Positions 59,061 through 64,000 of a stretch of DNA of 64,000 bases are shown here, piece by piece. Below the pieces are notes generated by a model. That model did no database searches and was not told the origin of the DNA. It saw nothing but the letters and a program-made list of their open reading frames with translations. The stretch comes from Arthrospira sp. PCC 9108 (GTDB lineage: Bacteria > Cyanobacteriota > Cyanobacteriia > Cyanobacteriales > Microcoleaceae), in the NCBI GenBank assembly GCA_016745315.1, contig CP066886.1:3782501-3846500 (forward strand). The letters are read 5' to 3'. Position 1 is the stretch's first letter, and the number at the start of each line of letters is the position of its first letter. The translations under genes were made by a program, and so were the position numbers.

Positions 59061-60877
59061 TTAAGAGTACAGCATCATCTCTTCATCAAGAGCTGTTTTA
59101 TCATCGTGACAATGGCGATGTAATAGTTGAAGATTCTTGTATTCATCCTTTCCGCCTTGGCTTCTAGGTACAATATGGTCTACTTCAATAAAGTCTGACG
59201 GGGTACAGAATTGCCCACACCAGGTACATCTACCTTTTGGTTTCTTGAGTAGTTTTGCAACTCTATTTGGCGTATCGATTGCTTGTCCTTTCCTGTTTGC
59301 CCAGTAAGTCCAATTTCCGTCATAAAGTGTTGCTTCCGGGCGTATTAGGGTGTGTCTGACAATTGGAGTCCACTTATGTTTCCATAATTGGATTCCATCT
59401 TTGGTCTGGAATAACCAAGATTCATGCCTTTCTTTCCCATTGCTAAGTTTAACCATTCCATGTCTGAAATAGTTTCCTAGCTTTTCGTAACTTGCCTTTT
59501 GGCATCTTGATTTTGTCCATGCCCGTAACATTTGCCAAACTATGTTGTCTAGCTTATTGAAGGTCTCTGTTGAGACTACCGCTGAATAATAATTTGTCCA
59601 TCACCGAATCATCGGGTTTAGATGTTTAATCAGGGCTGATTGAGGTGCAGTTTTAGATTGTTTAATTACACCTTTTATCGCTTATGTGTGGGCAACTGCT
59701 TTTGGGCTGGGTTTTATGTGGGTTTTATGTCCGATTAATCGGCTCTTACGTCCCCCTGTTTTTCCAGTTTTATATTTTCCTACTGGGTATTGCCTGATAT
59801 TGAATCCGAGGAAATCAAACCCAGGTTCTTCTGTTTTGCCATTAGACTCAATAGGTTTGAGTGTGTGACCAATTCGAGTCTTTTCGGGTTTAATCTCTAA
59901 TCCTACAGGTTTTAACCATTCGGTGATAGCAGTTTTGCACTGTTCAATGATTCCTAGGTCTTTGGAGATTACCACGAAATCATCGGCGTATCTTATAAGG
60001 TTTATCTGAGTGGTTGTTCCTTTGTTAGGATACATTTCTTTAACTAGCCTTTCCATTCCCAACAGTGCGATGTTGGCGAGTATTGGACTTATTACCCCTC
60101 CTTGAGGTGTCCCTGTTTCTGTATCCTCTAATACACCGTTATCTAGCACGCCGGCTTTGAGCCATTGTTTCAGGTCTCTTTTTAGGCTACTTGGACAATG
60201 AATTTTGGACAGTAGGTAATCATGGTTCACGGTAAGAGCATTTTGCTATATCGGCATCGAGAACATAATATTGTCCTCGATTTATGGCAATATAAATTCT
60301 GCCAATTGCGTCATGGGCGGACCGTCCGGGACGGAACCCGTAGCTTGTACCTTCAAATCTCGATTCCCATTCAGGTTCGAGAGCCGACTTGACCAAGGCT
60401 TGCCTTGCTCTATCTTGGATTGTGGGTATTCCTATTCCAGCTTTTTTCATCCCTGCCAGGTTTTGGTATCCACACCCGTCGCAGTGGTTTTGCTTTGATA
60501 TTTCCCTTAATGTTCTCCACAAGCTCAAACCTTTGTCTTGGAGAGATTACTCTTACTCCATCAACTCCGGCTGTCTTCTTGCCTTGACCCGCCTGGGGGG
60601 CGGGTTTATTAAGCTGACTGTTGGGAAGCATGGCTGACCGTGGAACCCGCCCCTACAGTCGCACTGCTAGGAGCCGGGCATAATATGACTTCACCAATAG
60701 ACGTTGCCATCTTCGTCCCTTAGCGTCTTGTCCCGATTTAGCTGCTTGAAATATACTCTTTTGGAGCTTGAATACTTTCCGTTGAACCTTAGTCCATGGG
60801 ATTGTCTTCCATGCGTTGTTCGTAGTCTTGATTGGTTTTGGTTTTCCCAACCCTTTCTTTAAACTCGCTATCGCCAT
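59061..60877 (-). pseudogene. Degenerate intron reverse transcriptase/maturase
   Basis: Begins MAIASLKKGLGKPKPIKTTN. Lesions in order: palindromic insert with stop at 60590-60656; extra A near 60440 (GRDEK); -2 frameshift near 60222-60236 in the DIAKC-NHDY region; TAA at about 59682 after KAVAHT; TGA near 59600 in NPMIR-WTNYY. Between them the RT motifs GFRPGRSAHDAI, GTPQGGVISPILANIALLG and YADDF, and the HNH CTWCGQFC and VDHIVPRSQGG remain readable. The first three lesions are also found in the outer-intron RT. Confidence 0.85.
60590..60656. repeat. REP-like palindrome inside RT gene (copy in IS1 intron)
   Basis: Third copy of the GGGGCGGGTT...AACCCGCCCC insert at the same RT position as in the two other introns. 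Confidence 0.75.
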
Positions 60878-61547
60878 TTGTACACCTACTAAACTCTATT
60901 CCTTACAATCAAACCGTGACCTGTTAGCATATCCCTACTATTACAGCAGGGTGTTGGCTTTTGGTCACATCTCACATCCTCCGAGACTTGCGGTTACACT
61001 TATCCCTACTGATATTTCGACCAAATAATCAGAGTCTAGGAGGACTTAAAACGTTCCATTTATATGGGCATTCCATCTTGAGATTTGTCCTTTCCACCGG
61101 GGTACTTTTAAAGGTCTGTGTAGGTGATGAAAAGATTACCCTACTTTTCCCCTTACTCTTTTGAGCGCAGCGTATCAACCTGTTTCGCTGCTCAATAATG
61201 ACGATGGTTCAAGCCGGACATTCGGTTTCCCTAATCATGGATGGTTGGCAGTGGTCGCATCTGGTAGTAGGTTCTACTTCACCCCTTCCGTTCCCCGCTT
61301 CAGTCCTGGGGTTATGATTCCCAAAACTGGGGGTGGCTGTCGCCGTTACTCTTTACTCCCTGATTTCTCAGTTGGTTCATGACCTTGAGTTCCCTGCCTT
61401 GTTTGGATTTTTCCAAACGTCGGGACATATAAACAGTTATGAGGATGGTCAGGAGAGATCTCCTTATATTCAACCAAGGGGTATAAATCCTCACCAGGCA
61501 GTTATTTCGGGCATTGCAGCCCTATTTGATGCCTGAACGTCTCGCAC

Positions 61548-61888
61548 CTTTTACCACATTATGGCAAATGATTCAGGGCTGGGCTTGTTTTCTATATATT
61601 ACGGACGGATACAAAGTTTATCCTTGCTTAATTGAGGATTGCAATCATCTAGTCAGCAAAACGGCTATGACAAGAGTAGAAGGAGAAAACTGCCGTCTGA
61701 GGCACTATTTAGCCAGGCTACATCGCAAAACTTTGTGTTATTCCAAGTCCACTGAGATGTTGTACAAATCAATTCGCTTACTTATCTATTATTTGAAGCA
61801 TGGACAACTTCCTCCGTTCTCTTCATCATTCCTCACTGTGCAATACCCACAATCTAGTCCTAGCACCGGAAAATCATTCTGTCAATAG
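61548..61888 (+). pseudogene. IS1 transposase, 3' part
   Basis: Continues the IS1 DDE transposase after the intron: LWQMIQGWACFLYITDGYKV, SKTAMTRVEGENCRLRHYLA and RLHRKTLCYSKSTEMLYKSI. The frame passes the element's right end at 61847 and stops at 61888 in flanking DNA. Confidence 0.82.
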
Positions 61889-62511
61889 GATGATTACTCA
61901 GTCAATAAGCACAACTTAATCAATCTGTCAAATACCCATATCACCCCCCTAAACCCGACAAGTGATAGGGTAGTTCCCTTGTGATACCCGTCAATGGCAA
62001 GCCTATCGGTTCCTAACGTCACCATTGACTGCTATCACATCGGTCACTTCCCCAATAGTGCTTGTTCCGGTTATGGGGGGAGGGTATGATTCCAAGCCAA
62101 CACGATAGCCGTAGGTGGGGGGTAACCCGCTAGGGAATCAACGTACAAAGATATCAGACCGCCTTTCAGTATCAACATAGGAAAGTATGGTGGCGATCGC
62201 CTATCCGGTTATCTATGGGTTCAATTCATAATCTCCGGTGAGGGGAAAGTATGGGCTATCATCCGGCTCCAACCCGATACCCCTAAACAACTTTTCAACT
62301 GGTGACAATTACCGGGATGGGAATCGATACCCACATAATTCTCAGCAAGTCTCCAATCTTTGATGGTAATCATCACGTCCAACAGTCACTACCAACATAA
62401 TCGCCTTACCCAAAAATCTTAGTCGTAGGTTGTAGGTAAAGCTATCTGTTAGGGGTAAAGTAGTTCTGGTTAATATCTGGACATGATAGGGTAGGCATTC
62501 ATATAAACCCG
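61889..62511. other. Noncoding stretch between IS1 and the plus-strand introns
   Basis: No frame of 60 codons on either strand. Short motifs recur (GAAAGTATGG twice, GATACCC several times). A 50-codon minus-strand frame starting MITIKDWRLAENYVGIDS could be a remnant but has no other support. Probably decayed sequence. Confidence 0.4.
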
Positions 62512-62541
62512 TTTACTGTCTAGTATTTACTAGACAGTAAA
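62512..62541. repeat. Perfect 14-bp palindrome before an intron
   Basis: TTTACTGTCTAGTA and TACTAGACAGTAAA are inverted across 2 nt. It ends 4 nt before the intron start at 62546. TTTACTGTCT also begins the right end of the IS630 element, so this may be a solo IS end pair. Confidence 0.7.
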
Positions 62542-62545
62542 TAGT

Positions 62546-63400
62546 GTGCGAGACGTTTAGGAATCAAATAAGGCTGCAATGCCTGAAATAACTTCCTAAT
62601 GGGACTTTCACCCCTTGGTGGAATATAAGGGATTCACATTCCTGACCATCCCATAACTGTTTATATGTCCCGACGCTTGGAGAAATCTAAGCAAGGCAGG
62701 GGACTCAAGGTCATAAACAAACTGAGAAATCAGGGCGTTGAGAGTAACGGCGATAGCCACCCCCAGTTTTGGGAATCATAACCCCAGGATTGAAGCGGAG
62801 AACGGAAGGCGTGAAGTAGAACCTACTACCAGATGTGACCACTGCCAACCATCCATGACTAAGGAAATCTGAATGTTCCGGCTTGAACCATCGTCAATAG
62901 TAAGTAGCGAAATAGGTTGATACGCTGCACTCAAAAGAGTAAGGGGAAAAGTAAGGTATTGCTAAAAACACTTACACAGACCTTTAAAAGTACCCCGGTG
63001 GAAAGGACAAGTCTACAGATGGAATGCCCATATAAACGGAACGTTTAAACCCCTTTTAGGCTCTCGACAAGTACATCTTGTTGAGTAGTGAAAGTGTAAT
63101 CGTATGCCTTTAAGGGGAAGGGATGTGACTGAAAGCCAAGGCCTAATTGTAATGGTTAGGATATGCCCACTAGTCACGGTGTAGATATAATTACTGCAAT
63201 CAACAGGAGTTTAACGGCGAAAGCGAGTTTAAACACTACGATGTTGTATTTAGCTCCAAAAGTTGAAGTACAAAAGCAGGGGTTGGTAACCCTGTTCCCG
63301 TTGCCAAGGGGTATCTACATCAGGAGCCGTGTGATGCGAAAGTATCAAGCACGGTTTTGAATGGGAGTGGGGGAAGGCGACTTCCCTCTCGACCCCTACC
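62546..63400 (+). mobile_element. ORF-less group II intron (855 nt), plus strand
   Basis: 5' GTGCGAGACGTTTAGG at 62546, 3' ...CTCGACCCCTACC at 63400, domain V-like GGAGCCGTGTGATGCG hairpin near 63321-63357. Close relative of 57539-58439. All domain landmarks are present, so it could splice if a maturase is supplied in trans. Confidence 0.9.
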
Positions 63401-63448
63401 TTCCTAACCGGAAATATTGTCTATTTATTTTGTATTTACTGTCTAGTA

Positions 63449-63467
63449 TTTACTGTCTTGTGCTATA
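63449..63467 (+). repeat. Solo right end of the IS630 element
   Basis: TTTACTGTCTTGTGCTATA matches all 19 nt of the IS630 right end at 55681-55699. No transposase is present here, so this is a solo end or the edge of a small derivative. It lies 13 nt before the next intron. Confidence 0.65.
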
Positions 63468-63480
63468 TATACCGAAATAT

Positions 63481-64000
63481 GTGCGAGACGTTTAGGAGTG
63501 AAATAGGGCTGCAATGCTCGAAATAACCTCCTAGAGGGGAATCAACTGATTCAACCCAGTTACCCCTTAACTGTTTATATGTTCCAACGCTCGGGCTTAA
63601 AACGAGCAAGGCAGGAAACTCAAGGTCAATCCCATTTTAAGAAATCGCAAAATTTACCGTCCAGGTGAACTTAGGAGGAGTAAAATCCACTTGGGGCGAT
63701 TATGGGAAAGAGTAAAGGCGATAGCCACCCCCAGTTTTGGGAATCACAAACCCAGGATTGAAGCGGGGAACGGAAGGCGTGAAGTAGAACCTACTACCAG
63801 ATGCGACCACTGCCAACCATCCATGATTAGGGAAACCGAATGTTCGGCTTGAACCATCGTTATAAATAAGCAGCGAAATAGGTTTGATACGCTGCGCCCA
63901 AAAGGGTAAGGGGAAAAGTAGGAGTTTGTATTTACTACCTACACAGACCTTTTTAAGTACCCCGGTGGATAGAACAAATCTAAAGATGGAATGCCCATAT
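63481..64000 (+). mobile_element. Group II intron, 5' part, runs past the window
   Basis: Starts GTGCGAGACGTTTAGGAG at 63481 and continues through domain I (GAGTAAAGGCGATAGCCACC) to the window end. It lies 80 bp after the intron at 62546-63400 in the same orientation. Confidence 0.88.

Larger units (their letters stand above)
58958..61547 (-). mobile_element. Group II intron inserted antisense in IS1 transposase
   Basis: 5' GTGCGAGACG at 61547 and 3' ...CTCGACCCCTAAT at 58958, domain V-like GGAGCCGTATGAGGTG hairpin near 59010-59045, 2590 nt. It has no nested intron: its domain I keeps AACGGCGACAGCCACCC in one piece. It runs opposite to the transposase gene, so splicing cannot restore that mRNA. 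A degenerate RT gene lies inside. Confidence 0.9.
58512..61847 (+). mobile_element. IS1-family element with 8-bp target duplication, split by a group II intron
   Basis: Ends are GGTGTTGCATA (left) and TGTGCAATACC (right), inverted with two mismatches in 11. CACAATCT flanks both ends (58504-58511 and 61848-61855), a target duplication of the size IS1 makes. Without the intron at 58958-61547 the element is 746 bp, a normal IS1 length. Confidence 0.88.

Noticed and set aside
43858..60877. Reverse transcriptases as retrons or diversity-generating elements
   Set aside because: They carry maturase and HNH domains and sit inside group II introns; no template/variable repeat pair or msr/msd-like RNA is seen.

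Overview
The window reads as a chromosomal segment of a filamentous cyanobacterium, most likely Arthrospira/Limnospira or a close relative (inference). Support: GCGATCGC (HIP1) octamers throughout, photosystem II cytochromes PsbV and PsbV2, cytochrome cM, iron superoxide dismutase, two class III nucleotide cyclases fused to signalling domains, and a heavy load of group II introns, insertion sequences and palindromic repeats.

Layout. 1-8.8 kb: the 3' part of the glutamate synthase gene and a 1288-residue sensor kinase/receiver/cyclase. 9.0-12.2 kb: a two-gene minus-strand module (a membrane protein with TerB-like and macro domains, and a secreted or membrane-anchored Gly/Ala-rich protein). 12.4-18.7 kb: two large tandem arrays of palindromic repeats around three small membrane-protein genes, followed by 360 bases almost without T. 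19-27.5 kb: cobA-hemD fusion, TPR serine protease, receiver-PAS-cyclase, psbV/psbV2, accD. 27.5-29.2 kb: a decayed IS607-type element. 29.3-43.7 kb: prepilin peptidase, HAD hydrolase, FkbM methyltransferase with a long coiled coil, glycosyltransferase, acetyl-CoA synthetase, GNAT, histidine kinase, ribbon-helix-helix protein, penicillin-binding protein. 43.8-51.7 kb: a group II intron containing other group II introns. 51.9-57.5 kb: DUF58 protein, sodB, rearranged intron and IS630 fragments, cytM and tRNA-Thr. 57.5-64 kb: more introns, one of them inside an IS1-family element.

The most striking structure is the nest at 43781-51668 on the minus strand. The outer intron carries an 887-nt ORF-less intron in its domain I, an 867-nt ORF-less intron in its reverse-transcriptase gene, and a 3.5-kb ORF-bearing intron in the same gene. 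That last intron itself carries another 887-nt intron at the equivalent domain I site. Removing the inserts on paper rejoins host sequence at each junction and leaves introns of about 2.6 kb, the size of the un-nested copy inside the IS1 element. All three reverse-transcriptase genes are broken and share some of the same lesions, so any present mobility would need a maturase encoded elsewhere.

Four single-base losses, all in G or C runs, break glutamate synthase (twice), psbV and acetyl-CoA synthetase. The pattern suggests sequencing or consensus errors rather than true pseudogenes. Function statements rest on recognisable motifs and family knowledge; no database search was possible.
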